Source: Pontibacter silvestris
GTDB lineage: Bacteria > Bacteroidota > Bacteroidia > Cytophagales > Hymenobacteraceae
Assembly: GCF_020907275.1 (NCBI RefSeq)
Contig: NZ_JAJJWI010000011.1
Span: forward strand, 1-64,000
DNA: 64,000 nt
Direction: 5' to 3'
A model generated the notes under the pieces. The model did not search any database. It worked only from the letters and a program-made list of their open reading frames with translations, and was not told the DNA's origin. Made by a program: the position numbers and the translations under genes. Shown in pieces: positions 45,061 through 54,568 of the stretch. How positions within the stretch are numbered: position 1 is the stretch's first letter; each line of letters begins with the position of its first letter.

Positions 45061-45091
45061 AAGAGCCGTTGTGATTAGTACAGCGGCTCTT
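45061..45091 (+). terminator. Terminator of the export operon
   Basis: AAGAGCCGTTG pairs with CAGCGGCTCTT (11 bp, one G-U) around a 9-base loop, 14 bases past the TolC stop, followed by CCTCTTT. Confidence 0.75.
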
Positions 45092-45154
45092 CCTCTTTAC
45101 TATTCCTGAAACAATAGCTCTAGCTTTAAAACCATTTTCTTATAGGAAGAGTAA

Positions 45155-45973
45155 CTAACTATTTCTCCTAAACCACTGCTGCATCACGGTACTCAGCTTT
45201 ACCAACTCCTGCCCTCCTGTTCCAAAGCTATCGTAAGCAAACTTCACAATTATGCCAGATACTACTATCAGGAACAACACCCTAACAAAGGCTGTACCAC
45301 GCTTAAGGGCTGTTCGTGTACCAACTTGTGAACCAATAATACTACAAATAGCCATCGGGATAGCTACCTCATACAGAATATAGCCTTTCCATCCAAAATA
45401 AAGCAAAGCAGAAAGGTTTGTAGCAAAATTCACCACTTTTGCCGCCGCAGAGGCAGCCAGAAAGTTAAACCCGAAAATGCCGATAAAGATAAAAATCAGA
45501 AAACTGCCTGTACCTGGGCCAAAAAAACCATCGTAAAACCCGATAGCCATACCAACCAGCACACCGTACAGCTTCTCTTTCTCATCGGAAAGTTTAGGTG
45601 CATGCAGCGCCCCAAAATCTTTTTTCTTGAAAGTATATACAGCCACTAAAATCAGCAGTAAGAAAATGAGCGGTTTCAGCAATCCGCTGTTAATGTGCGC
45701 TACTGCTCTTGCTCCCAAAAAAGAAAAAACAAAAGCTACAGCCGCCGCAGGAAGAATAGCCAAGTAACTAATTTTTACGCTACGCACATAGCGGATCATG
45801 GCAGCTGTGGTGCCCGCCATAGATGACACCTTACCTGTGCCCAAAACAGTAGGCACCGGCACTCCAGACAAGAACACGAGCAGGGCAGGCAGCTGAATCA
45901 GACCTCCACCCCCTACCACCGAGTCTATAAAGCCTGCTAAAAACGCAAACAGGCACAGGTAAAATACTTCCAT
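45155..45973 (-). CDS. TSUP (TauE/SafE) family anion exporter
   Basis: A 272-aa inner-membrane protein with about eight hydrophobic segments and the TauE/SafE repeats: GFIDSVVGGGGLIQLPALLVF near the start and GFYDGFFGPGTGSFLIFIFI in the middle. Family members move sulfite, sulfonates or other organosulfur anions out of, or in some cases into, the cell. The gene is far from comA and stands alone, so a link to sulfolactate is only a thought. Confidence 0.93.
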   Translation of the reverse strand: MEVFYLCLFAFLAGFIDSVVGGGGLIQLPALLVFLSGVPVPTVLGTGKVSSMAGTTAAMIRYVRSVKISYLAILPAAAVAFVFSFLGARAVAHINSGLLKPLIFLLLILVAVYTFKKKDFGALHAPKLSDEKEKLYGVLVGMAIGFYDGFFGPGTGSFLIFIFIGIFGFNFLAASAAAKVVNFATNLSALLYFGWKGYILYEVAIPMAICSIIGSQVGTRTALKRGTAFVRVLFLIVVSGIIVKFAYDSFGTGGQELVKLSTVMQQWFRRNS

Positions 45974-46148
45974 TATCTGACTATGATAATCAATGAATTG
46001 CTCCTCTGTTGTAAAGGCCGCACAAGATAAGACATTGCCGGTAAAATTTAACAGGGGCTGTATCTATTATTAGTCCAATAAACTATAGAGGTACAGTACC
46101 CGTCTATTATCTCCATAGCCGCACTTAAATGGCACTTCTTATTCCTGA

Positions 46149-47408
46149 ATGATGTTTATAGACCACATAAAACTATATCTCATCAGCGTGATAAAGTCAT
46201 TTTTAATAAAAAGCATTTTACTAGGCTTCCTTTTTCTGAACCTTAGCTGCCAGACTGACGCAGTCAGTCCGATTGTACAGCCGGAAGTGGTAGAGGGGAA
46301 CGAGCATTTTGTATCGTCGGAGCTTCTGACAACAGTGCCACAAAATATACTGGAATCTTATGCTTCATCGAAGGGCTATGCCTCGTATGCCAGCCAGGTA
46401 AAGTACGATGTGTCAGTTTATAAAATGATTTATAATACCACATATCAGGGTAAACAGATAAAAGCTTCTGGTCTGGTATGCGTACCAGTAGGCATGAACG
46501 CGCCTGCCTCTGTCATCAGCGCACAACATGGCACAATCTTTCGTGATAGTGACGCGCCCACTGGTTTTGCAGAACTTTCAGGTTTTGAAGCTTTTGCTGC
46601 AGCTGGCTATGTCACGCTTATTCCAGACTACATAGGCTTCGGTGAATCAAAAGACATTTTCCACCCTTACTACGACTGGAAACATGCTGCTTTAACCGTG
46701 GTAGATATGATAAAGGCAGGAAAATACTTCTATCAAAAAGAAGCTATTCCAGTAAATAACAAGCTATTTTTGGTGGGTTATTCTGAAGGTGGCTTTGTAA
46801 CTTTAGCGGCGCAGAAAGAAATTGAGAAAAACCCAGGGCATGGCCTTAAAGTAACGGCCTCCGCTGCCGGAGCAGGTGGTTACGATTTAGTTTCTATGCT
46901 AGGAAATGTGAAAGCAGGGCAAGCCTATCCTTACCCAGCCTACCTGGCTTATGTGCTACAGTCTTACCTTTACACCAACAGCTGGCAAAGGCCTCTTACT
47001 GATTTCTTTCAGGAACCGTACGCCTCCAAGCTGCCTCAGCTTTTTGATGGCACAAAAGGTGGCAGCGCCATTAACAGAGAGCTTATCACAGACCCAGCAG
47101 CACTGTTTGCGCCGGATTTTTTTAAAGCTCTGCAGGACGATAGCCAAGAGCAGGCCCTGAAACAGGCGCTGTATGAAAATAGCTTGGCTACAGACTGGGC
47201 GCCACAAAGCCCTACACGCCTTTACCATGGCACAGCAGACGTTATTGTACCTTTTGAAAATTCGCAGCGCACTTACAACACATTTGTGGCACAGGGTGCA
47301 AAGCAACTGGAGTTTTTCCCTATAGAGGGTAAATCACATAGCACAGCTTTTGTACCTATGTTAGACTCCGTAGTGCCCTGGGTTCAATTGTTCGAAAAAG
47401 TTGATTAG
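46149..47408 (+). CDS. Alpha/beta-hydrolase lipoprotein
   Basis: A 419-aa esterase or peptidase-like enzyme with an unusually long lipoprotein signal (lipobox LNLSC, Cys34). The alpha/beta-hydrolase triad appears as Ser in VGYSEGGFVT (GxSxG), Asp in HGTADVIVPF and His in GKSHST. A preceding oxyanion region is SAQHGTIFRD. It resembles secretory lipase/prolyl-oligopeptidase-like hydrolases; the natural ester or amide is unknown. The next gene is convergent, 20 bases away. Confidence 0.85.
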   Translation: MMFIDHIKLYLISVIKSFLIKSILLGFLFLNLSCQTDAVSPIVQPEVVEGNEHFVSSELLTTVPQNILESYASSKGYASYASQVKYDVSVYKMIYNTTYQGKQIKASGLVCVPVGMNAPASVISAQHGTIFRDSDAPTGFAELSGFEAFAAAGYVTLIPDYIGFGESKDIFHPYYDWKHAALTVVDMIKAGKYFYQKEAIPVNNKLFLVGYSEGGFVTLAAQKEIEKNPGHGLKVTASAAGAGGYDLVSMLGNVKAGQAYPYPAYLAYVLQSYLYTNSWQRPLTDFFQEPYASKLPQLFDGTKGGSAINRELITDPAALFAPDFFKALQDDSQEQALKQALYENSLATDWAPQSPTRLYHGTADVIVPFENSQRTYNTFVAQGAKQLEFFPIEGKSHSTAFVPMLDSVVPWVQLFEKVD

Positions 47409-47428
47409 GCTTGTTTGAAGGGAGGAAT

Positions 47429-50011
47429 TCACAACCTACCTCCCACTACCACCTTCTCCTTATACACACTCATCTGCCCATTTAAATCGAACAACTCAAT
47501 GTATAGCAGGTAGTAACCTATGGCTGCTTTGGTTCCATCCTGCCGTAAGCCATCCCACTGAAAGAAGCCATCGGAAGCTAATAATTCATTTCGGGCCAGC
47601 TTCCGTACCTCTCGTCCCTGTGTATCGAAAATAGTGATGTTGGCAACGAGGCCTGCCTGGCTGCTACTGTAGTTAATCGTGGTAAAATCTTCATAACCAT
47701 CAGCATCAGGTGAGAAAACTTTAGGCGCCACCTGAAACTTCTGCTGTGCCTGAATGTTCTCCTGAGACTGAGAGTTACGATAGCCGGGTGTAGCGTAGCC
47801 AACCGTACTGGCCGCTGAGTGAAAATTACTGGCTGTTGTCGCTCCTTCTGGTCTTATCCGCTCCAGCGATACACCATTCACATCATCAATTAACTCAAAA
47901 TGCATATCCTCATCATAGCTGAAACGGTCGGCAGCAAGGCCATCAGGTTGCAAGACTACTACCGCTCCTGCTGCATCAGGGTACGAAGGCAGACTACTCA
48001 TGCTTAAGAAGACTTCTTTTCTGGCAGCAGGATAGTTCATTTTCACATTTTCAGGACTAGAGGTAAGTAAAACATACTGCCCCGGCTCCAGCACATAATT
48101 GGCTGTGGCAACACTGCGCATATCAGCAATGCTATCATTGCTGATGTTAGCCAGTTGCCAGTTCTTCATATCTATGTATTTGTCGCTACGGTTAACCAGT
48201 TCAACAAAGTCTGCTCCGTTTGGCCTTGGGTTGAACAGCACTTCATTTATCACCACGTCGCCGGGTTCAGGGGCTGAAGGTAAAGCAAACGTAGCCTCTA
48301 AAGCCCCACTTAAATTACCAGTACAATCAGTTAAACCTGTAGCCACCAATGTATACTGTCGCCGTTCCTGCAGTTGCTCAGACAGTTGCAACGTTATCTC
48401 TGTAAATAAAGGCGCTTGTACCTCCACATTTATAATACTGACAGCTGGATCAATTTTATAATGAGTGACATTGGCAGCCTGCACGCTATCCAGTGGTTCG
48501 TTAAAGTGCAGGAGTAGTCTATCAGGAGCAATGGCAACAGTACTTAGCAGGACAGGAGCTGTGTTATCAGGATTAGAGGTAGCTACAGAATTGGCTTGGG
48601 CAGGTGTACCACCACGCGGGTCTACAGAGGCTGCCCAGTTTTCAACACCGGCACAGGGGTTGCTAACATCAATCATTTCCAGGCTCCAGCCGCCGTTGCT
48701 TTTACTGTTATTTTTGTACCAGGTGTCGCTATAACTGACAGCGTAAATAAGGCTTCCATTTGGCTGGCGCAGTTGTAGTAGTTCTCTGCTGTTATTCAGG
48801 CTCGGGAAGTTGCTGATGCCGATCACTCTGCCAAACTGACTAAAGTCTGCCACCTGGCTGTTAGGAACAACCACGGCATACTCTCCAGGCTGCAATTGCA
48901 CATTGGGTAAGGTGGTAGTAGCCGTAGCATCGGAGTAATGGATTCCCTGCAAGGTAAGCACTTTGTTTGTTGGGTTGTATAACTCGATGTACTCCTGTGG
49001 TGGCAATCCTACAGCAGGGGCTTCACGAGCCATAATTTCTGTTACCAGCAACTCATTATAACCTGGCAAAACAGCAGGTGGCGAAAAGGTAAAAGCTACT
49101 TCAACCGGAAATGGCAAAGCATTCCCGTAAATATCTGACAAACTGGCTATGGTTAATCTGTTATTACCTGTGTTAAAGTTCTGGCTGAATACCAGCCTTA
49201 CTGTTTCGGGCTCCAACAGTTCTGCTATAACTGGCTTTGCGCCTCCATTAAGTGTGTAATTTGTTTCTTGCTGAGCTGTTTCCTCCTGAAGTGGCCCATG
49301 GAAGCGCAAAGTCAGTTCCTGCTGCGAAACAGTTTGAGGCTCTTCTGGTACTGGCGGTTCTGTGTCCGTAATCGTAAAGTCATCGAAGTAAAAGTGCTGG
49401 TTGTTGGCTGAAGAATAGTGCAGTAACAAACCGAAATAACCGGAACGTTTATAAGTAGCATCGGTAGTGGCGCCTTGGTTTACAAAGCTGTCTCCTGTTC
49501 CGGTCATATCAGTTGCCAACTCCCACACATAATCTTCACTGCGCGTTACTCGCACCCGGACTCCATTGTTACTACTGCCAGTAGTTTGGTCTTCTCCGTT
49601 GATGATGTTCACTGCTGTTTTTCCTGCATCTTTTCTGAAGAGGCTAACTTCATCTGCGGTGCCTCCTATTCGAACAAAATAACCACTGGTATTGGTGTTA
49701 TGAAGATCTTCTGCATCAGAAACAAGAAAGACATCGACGTAGTTTCTGGCGGAGGTCGCCAGCTTTAGGTTTGCCCAGAACTCCCAAGTAGTGCCAGCTA
49801 CAGCTTGGCAAGGTGTCGCCAGTTGTAAGATAGTACCTGTTACGGCAGGTCCGTTGCTTTGCAGTTGGTTTTGCTGATTTACAATAAAGCCATCGGTATT
49901 GCCTACCCAGGAGGGGCTTTGTGTAAAGTTACCGTCGGAAAAGGATTCGTTAAGCTGGGCTTGCGTGAGGAGCGGAAGTAGCAGAAATATAGCGAGTAAA
50001 GTTTGTTTCAT
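47429..50011 (-). CDS. Secreted lamin-tail and FlgD-like C-terminal domain protein
   Basis: An 860-aa extracellular or surface protein with a signal peptide (LAIFLLLPLLTQAQ). A concanavalin-like N-terminal part (about 20-220) is followed by two Ig-like modules and two lamin-tail domains, the first from about 315 (LLVTEIMAREAP, EYIELYNPT) and the second from about 585 (DVVINEVLFNPRP, FVELVNRS). The end (about 770-860) is an FlgD-like Ig module (VAPKVFSPDADGYEDF, IGYYLLYIELFD), often seen at the C-terminus of secreted Bacteroidota proteins; type IX secretion is possible but the end KEKVVVGGRL is not the classic sorting signal. Likely a multi-domain binding or structural protein. Confidence 0.85.
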   Translation of the reverse strand: MKQTLLAIFLLLPLLTQAQLNESFSDGNFTQSPSWVGNTDGFIVNQQNQLQSNGPAVTGTILQLATPCQAVAGTTWEFWANLKLATSARNYVDVFLVSDAEDLHNTNTSGYFVRIGGTADEVSLFRKDAGKTAVNIINGEDQTTGSSNNGVRVRVTRSEDYVWELATDMTGTGDSFVNQGATTDATYKRSGYFGLLLHYSSANNQHFYFDDFTITDTEPPVPEEPQTVSQQELTLRFHGPLQEETAQQETNYTLNGGAKPVIAELLEPETVRLVFSQNFNTGNNRLTIASLSDIYGNALPFPVEVAFTFSPPAVLPGYNELLVTEIMAREAPAVGLPPQEYIELYNPTNKVLTLQGIHYSDATATTTLPNVQLQPGEYAVVVPNSQVADFSQFGRVIGISNFPSLNNSRELLQLRQPNGSLIYAVSYSDTWYKNNSKSNGGWSLEMIDVSNPCAGVENWAASVDPRGGTPAQANSVATSNPDNTAPVLLSTVAIAPDRLLLHFNEPLDSVQAANVTHYKIDPAVSIINVEVQAPLFTEITLQLSEQLQERRQYTLVATGLTDCTGNLSGALEATFALPSAPEPGDVVINEVLFNPRPNGADFVELVNRSDKYIDMKNWQLANISNDSIADMRSVATANYVLEPGQYVLLTSSPENVKMNYPAARKEVFLSMSSLPSYPDAAGAVVVLQPDGLAADRFSYDEDMHFELIDDVNGVSLERIRPEGATTASNFHSAASTVGYATPGYRNSQSQENIQAQQKFQVAPKVFSPDADGYEDFTTINYSSSQAGLVANITIFDTQGREVRKLARNELLASDGFFQWDGLRQDGTKAAIGYYLLYIELFDLNGQMSVYKEKVVVGGRL

Positions 50012-50378
50012 GTGCAGATTTTTGAATAAAACTTATTTACTTTGCAGTCGCGTGAGGGATAGAGCCGGCACCCCGCAGCCTGTCAGGGCGAGGAGTACAG
50101 GCGAAAGCCTGACCTACTTGCGCAGCAAAAGGACACGCCCAAAAGCCTTAAACCCAGTACGCACCACAACTGCCCCTAAGCATCTGTGGAAAATGTGCTG
50201 TAGCTCCTGCAATTTTAGTTTAAACACTGATATTGTAGAACTTTACGGAAACTAAGTAACTTTTGGATAAATACTGCAGCTTTACAAGCTGTATTCGTGC
50301 GTTGGTAAGTTTATCAGGACCAGTAAAGTACACAAAGAAATTAATAGATTAACCATTTATCAATTTATACCTTTAAAC
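50012..50378. other. Intergenic region upstream of asd containing an RNA candidate
   Basis: About 370 bases. The left part holds the structured RNA candidate (50050-50140) with its own -7-like box at 50038-50044. The right part (50141-50378) presumably holds the asd promoter; a TAAGTTTA box is visible near 50306 but is not exact. Confidence 0.55.
50050..50140 (+). ncRNA. Structured RNA candidate with closed outer stem (possible Flavo-1-like element)
   Basis: The 91-base element begins GCGTGAGGGATAGAGCC and ends ACACGCCC; GCGTG (50050-50054) pairs with CACGC (50134-50138) to close it. Inside, CAGGC-GAAA-GCCTG (50098-50111) is a perfect GNRA-tetraloop hairpin and TTGC-GCA-GCAA (50118-50128) another. 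CCTGT (79-83) could instead pair with ACAGG (97-101), which competes with the GNRA hairpin. A TACTTTG box (50038-50044) would start RNA almost exactly at the element. The GCGTGAGGGAT...ACGCCC frame recalls a recurrent Bacteroidota intergenic element, perhaps the Flavo-1 motif; I am not sure of that match. Confidence 0.5.
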
Positions 50379-51371
50379 ATGAAAGTAGCAGTTGTAGGCG
50401 CCACAGGACTGGTTGGCGGCGAAATTTTGAAAGTGCTGGCGGAGCGTGACTTCCCGGTATCAGAATTATTGTTGGTTGCTTCAGAGAAGTCTGTTGGTAA
50501 ACAGATGGAGTTTAAAGGTAAACAGATAAAGGTTATTGGGGTTGAGGATGCAATTGCAGCCACCCCGCAAATTGCGATATTCTCTGCTGGTGGAAGCACT
50601 TCTTTAGAACTGGCTCCAAGGTTCGCAGAAGTTGGCACCGTAGTAGTAGACAACTCATCTGCCTGGCGTATGGACCCAACAAAAAAACTGGTAGTGCCGG
50701 AGATTAATGCAAAAGAACTGACAAAAGAGGATAAGATTATAGCTAACCCGAACTGCTCTACCATACAAATGGTGGTGGCATTGAACAAGCTGCACGAAGA
50801 GCTGAAAATGAAGCGTGTTGTGGTGAGCACTTACCAGTCTGTAACAGGTACCGGAAAGAAAGCTGTTGACCAGTTGATGAACGAACGTGCTGGTAAAGAA
50901 GAAGGCGAAAAAGCTTATCCGTACACAATAGACCTAAACGTATTGCCACACATTGATGTGTTCCAGGATAATGGGTATACCAAAGAGGAGATGAAGATGA
51001 TCCTGGAGACAAAGAAGATTATGGGCGATGACTCAATTCGGGTTACTGCTACAGCGGTGCGTATACCAGTAATGGGCGGGCACTCTGAGGCTGTAAACGT
51101 GGAGTTTGAGAAAGACTTTACACTGGATGATATTTACCGTATTTTAGGCGAAACTGAAGGTGTGGTTGTAGTCGACGATGTAAAGAATCTGCAATACCCA
51201 ATGCCGAAAGATGCGCATGGCAAAGATGAAGTATTTGTTGGCCGTGTACGTTTAGATGAAACGCAGCCGCGCACCGTGAACATGTGGATTGTAGCAGATA
51301 ACCTGCGCAAAGGTGCTGCTACTAATGCGGTGCAGATTGCGGAGTACCTGATGAAGAACGAACTAGTATAG
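50379..51371 (+). CDS. asd: Aspartate-semialdehyde dehydrogenase
   Basis: Makes aspartate semialdehyde from aspartyl phosphate with NADPH, feeding lysine/diaminopimelate, methionine and threonine synthesis. The 330-aa length is standard. It has the NADP glycine loop VVGATGLVGGEIL, the catalytic Cys in IIANPNCSTIQM (about residue 128) and the catalytic His in VMGGHSEAVNVEF. It is a single gene followed by two strong hairpins. Confidence 0.97.
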   Translation: MKVAVVGATGLVGGEILKVLAERDFPVSELLLVASEKSVGKQMEFKGKQIKVIGVEDAIAATPQIAIFSAGGSTSLELAPRFAEVGTVVVDNSSAWRMDPTKKLVVPEINAKELTKEDKIIANPNCSTIQMVVALNKLHEELKMKRVVVSTYQSVTGTGKKAVDQLMNERAGKEEGEKAYPYTIDLNVLPHIDVFQDNGYTKEEMKMILETKKIMGDDSIRVTATAVRIPVMGGHSEAVNVEFEKDFTLDDIYRILGETEGVVVVDDVKNLQYPMPKDAHGKDEVFVGRVRLDETQPRTVNMWIVADNLRKGAATNAVQIAEYLMKNELV

Positions 51372-51411
51372 TTAGTTTCCAATATAAGCATCAAAATTTT
51401 ATGAAACATAT

Positions 51412-51446
51412 CCACCGTTGTTGGTCATGAGGTTCAACAACGGTGG
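51412..51446 (+). terminator. First of two hairpins after asd
   Basis: A perfect 12-bp stem (CCACCGTTGTTG against CAACAACGGTGG) with an 11-base loop, 40 bases after the asd stop. It has no T-run of its own and sits one base before a longer terminator, so it may be a 3'-end stabiliser rather than a terminator. Confidence 0.6.
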
Positions 51447-51447
51447 T

Positions 51448-51501
51448 CCGAAAAAACAAAGAAGCTGCTCTGGTAACGGAGCAGCTTCTTTGTTTTTTCG
51501 G
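51448..51501 (+). terminator. Strong terminator after asd
   Basis: A perfect 23-bp stem (arms 51448-51470 and 51479-51501) containing A6 on the left and T6 on the right, with an 8-base loop. It is among the longest hairpins in the window and ends the asd transcript. Confidence 0.88.
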
Positions 51502-51628
51502 AGGCTGCATCTTCTGCAAAAAACTAATTTACTATCTTACCTTTAACTTGATATATCTATTAGTTTTGTTACTGAATTTCCAACTGGTGCAAACTAAGCA
51601 ACAGTAGAAAACAACTCTGTACTACTGA

Positions 51629-51931
<303 letters not shown>

Positions 51932-51939
51932 AAAACTTT

Positions 51940-52458
51940 TTACTCCTCCGCTACTGCCTCCGGGCAGTCCTGGCCCATCATTCCGCTTAAGTTTTCCACA
52001 CATGTTACCGGGATAAAAGGGTAAATCACATTATTCTGGTTGCAGTACCTGAACGTGGCAAAGCGGGAGCGACTGCGCGGGTAAACCCACCTGTCTTCGT
52101 TGCAGCCATAAACCATCAAAGGGAAATCATCAAACTTATAATCTGTGTACGTTACCACTTGTCCTTCATTCACGAACAGTAGGCGGCGGTGAAGGTCCGG
52201 CACAACAGGTCCGTCCCACTTAAAGCCGATCTGGTCGCTGATAGACCTTTTATCTTCTCCGGCATCAAAGAAATAAAGTGTTTCCCACTCAAAATCAGTC
52301 AGACTGTCCATGTCAACAACATGAAAATCATTACCTACGGCATTCTCTTCTTCAACAGCAGCCTGCAGCTTTTCTAGCAATTCATTGTTGTTGTCTGAAC
52401 AGCTTCCTAAAAACAGAAAAATAATTATCAGTAGAAATGGTATTACTAATTTATGCAT
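51940..52458 (-). CDS. Hypothetical lipoprotein
   Basis: A 172-aa protein with a lipoprotein signal (IIIFLFLGSCSD, Cys20) followed by an acidic spacer. The mature part contains a WETLYFF strand, the segment YGCNEDRWVYPRSRSRF and three more cysteines (in FRYCNQ, VTCVEN and GQDCPE) that could form disulfides. I do not recognise the family. Convergent with the GIY-YIG gene. Confidence 0.65.
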   Translation of the reverse strand: MHKLVIPFLLIIIFLFLGSCSDNNNELLEKLQAAVEEENAVGNDFHVVDMDSLTDFEWETLYFFDAGEDKRSISDQIGFKWDGPVVPDLHRRLLFVNEGQVVTYTDYKFDDFPLMVYGCNEDRWVYPRSRSRFATFRYCNQNNVIYPFIPVTCVENLSGMMGQDCPEAVAEE

Positions 52459-52748
52459 TACATCTTTATTATTTGGCTGAATTTACACTTTTAAGCAAAG
52501 CCCTACAAGCTTCTACCTTTTTGCTTATCAACATTATTGAACTCAAGCAGAGAGGAAAAGTTGTAAACAGCCTGTATAAGTCTGTTTACCCTCATGCTGC
52601 CTGATTACGTTTGTAATCCAAACGGTTAAAAATAAAACGAATGTTAGTATTTAAAGCAGCATTTATTCAGCAAAACTCTTAATTTAACAGTTATACAACT
52701 TTATAACTATCTAAGGCTTGAACATTATTGATAAACAGATACTTTACT

Positions 52749-53177
52749 ATGAAAAGATTCCTTTGCTTTCTCACTTTATTTATTGCTTTTAATGTAACCC
52801 TTAAGGCACAGTCTAAAGATGAAAAAGACGTTGCCTCAGCTGTTGAAAAGCTAAAAGCAGCCATGGTTGATGGCGACAGGCAGGCACTCACAAACATAGC
52901 AGCAGCTGAACTGACTTATGGGCACTCCAGCGGAAAAATTGAAGATAAGGCAACATTTGTTGAAAGCATCGTTAGTGGTAAATCAGACTTTGTTACCATC
53001 GATTTAACAGATCAAACTATAAAGGTGTCAGGTAACACAGCTATTGTGCGGCACAGCCTTTCTGCAGAAACAAACGACAGCGGTAATCCTGGTTCTGTAA
53101 AGCTTGGCGTTTTGTTAGTATGGCAAAAACAGCAGGGCCAATGGAAACTACTTGCCCGGCAGGCTTATAAAATTTAA
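52749..53177 (+). CDS. Exported NTF2-like (DUF4440-type) protein
   Basis: A 142-aa protein with a signal peptide (RFLCFLTLFIAFNVTLKAQ) and an NTF2-like cone domain: a helix (DVASAVEKLKAAMVDGDRQAL), then strands ending in LLVWQKQQGQWKLLARQAYKI, the usual W-x-L-x-R end of SnoaL/DUF4440 proteins. I start at ATG 52749. Such small secreted cups bind a small molecule or another protein; the ligand is unknown. Confidence 0.8.
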   Translation: MKRFLCFLTLFIAFNVTLKAQSKDEKDVASAVEKLKAAMVDGDRQALTNIAAAELTYGHSSGKIEDKATFVESIVSGKSDFVTIDLTDQTIKVSGNTAIVRHSLSAETNDSGNPGSVKLGVLLVWQKQQGQWKLLARQAYKI

Positions 53178-53267
53178 TATAGCTAGCTCTGCACGAATAC
53201 TATTAGCTAAGAAGCATCCGTACAACCTGTTCTGATGCTTCTTAATAACTATGCAAATTCCAGAAAA

Positions 53268-54410
53268 TTAAAAGTCCACCCGGTACAGGTCTTCCATCTG
53301 GCTCTGTGTGATAAATTTTGGCATGAGGCGAAACAGAGCATTACGCACGCTGCCTAACATAGAGCTCTGCCACTGCGACACCTCTCCTAAAAGCCTCGAC
53401 AGGCGTATAACTTTCGCTGTGCGTGCTATTCTTCGATGTTCGTAATTCGCAAGTGCTACTGCCAAAACAGGTTCCCGCTTCAGGCACTGCCCCAGCACAA
53501 CGGCATCTTCTATAGCCTGGCAGGCCCCCTGCCCCATATTAGGTGTAGTGGCATGGGCAGCATCGCCGAGCAATACTACCCGCCCAAACACAAATTGCTT
53601 CAGCGGCTTAAGATCGGCAATATCATTCCAGATAAGCTGCTCCGGTTTGGCTGCAGCAATTACCTCCTGTACAGGAGGATGCACACTGGCAAAGTGCATA
53701 GACAGTTCAGCGGGTGTCATCTGTTGCATTTGCTCGTTACGCTCTGGAGCATTCATGCACACGTACCAGTATATTTTACCATCCTGTAAGGGCGCTATGC
53801 CTATGCGCCCCTGTGGTGCCCAGGTTTCTGCAGATATCATGGAATTTATAGCAACACCAGGGTTATCAATCACAGCACGCCAGCAGGTATAGCCGGCATA
53901 GCGTGGCTGGCTCTGCGGCAACAACTGTTGGCGTACCACAGAGTTTATACCATCGGCGGCAATAAGCAAGTCAGCTGTAGCATGCGTACCATCGGTGAAG
54001 GAAACCTGTACCTGATCTCCCTCCTGGCTTACACCTTGGCAACGTTTGCCCAACACCAGTGAACCAGGCTGCAGGTGGTTGTACAGCACTTCGTGCAGAT
54101 CTGCTCTATGAATCACAAAGTTATTAATGCCATACTTTTGGCTCAGAGCCTTTGTATCAAAGTTACTGATGACTTTATCTTTTTCATCAAAAGTAACCAA
54201 TGCTGTTAGTTGCTTCCCTCTGCTTATAACTTCTTCGGCAACTCCTAATCGCTCCAGCCCCTGAATAGCATTAGCCGCGAGGCCTACACCTGCCCCTACA
54301 GGTTTCAGTTCTGTTGCTGCCTCATATACAGCAGCTTCTATTCCGATCTCCTGAAGCGCAATGGCAGTACATAAGCCTCCTATTCCTCCACCTACAATAA
54401 TAACTTTCAT
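53268..54410 (-). CDS. FAD-dependent monooxygenase
   Basis: A 380-aa class A flavoprotein hydroxylase. The dinucleotide-binding GGGIGGL is at the start (residues 7-13), the DG motif at LLIAADGINSVVRQ, and the GD motif at VVLLGDAAHATTPNMGQG. It looks like salicylate/6-hydroxynicotinate or zeaxanthin-epoxidase-type hydroxylases that use NAD(P)H. No other catabolic or carotenoid gene is nearby, so the aromatic or isoprenoid substrate cannot be named. Confidence 0.92.
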   Translation of the reverse strand: MKVIIVGGGIGGLCTAIALQEIGIEAAVYEAATELKPVGAGVGLAANAIQGLERLGVAEEVISRGKQLTALVTFDEKDKVISNFDTKALSQKYGINNFVIHRADLHEVLYNHLQPGSLVLGKRCQGVSQEGDQVQVSFTDGTHATADLLIAADGINSVVRQQLLPQSQPRYAGYTCWRAVIDNPGVAINSMISAETWAPQGRIGIAPLQDGKIYWYVCMNAPERNEQMQQMTPAELSMHFASVHPPVQEVIAAAKPEQLIWNDIADLKPLKQFVFGRVVLLGDAAHATTPNMGQGACQAIEDAVVLGQCLKREPVLAVALANYEHRRIARTAKVIRLSRLLGEVSQWQSSMLGSVRNALFRLMPKFITQSQMEDLYRVDF

Positions 54411-54568
54411 AATCTACAGGACACGCTTTTATTGCAACAATGTCGAACATATAAATTTTAGCCCAATCAGCTCTTATGTTAACGAAGTACCAAAGCAAAA
54501 AAGCAACCTAAGCCTGAGCTCATGCTGCTTTTTATAATCTCTATATCTTCAATGATAGCTCTTTAAGC

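Noticed and set aside
47415..47450. GGGAGG/CCTCCC inverted repeat between the lipoprotein hydrolase and the lamin-tail gene
   Set aside because: Only six base pairs with a long loop and partly inside coding sequence; too weak to call a terminator.
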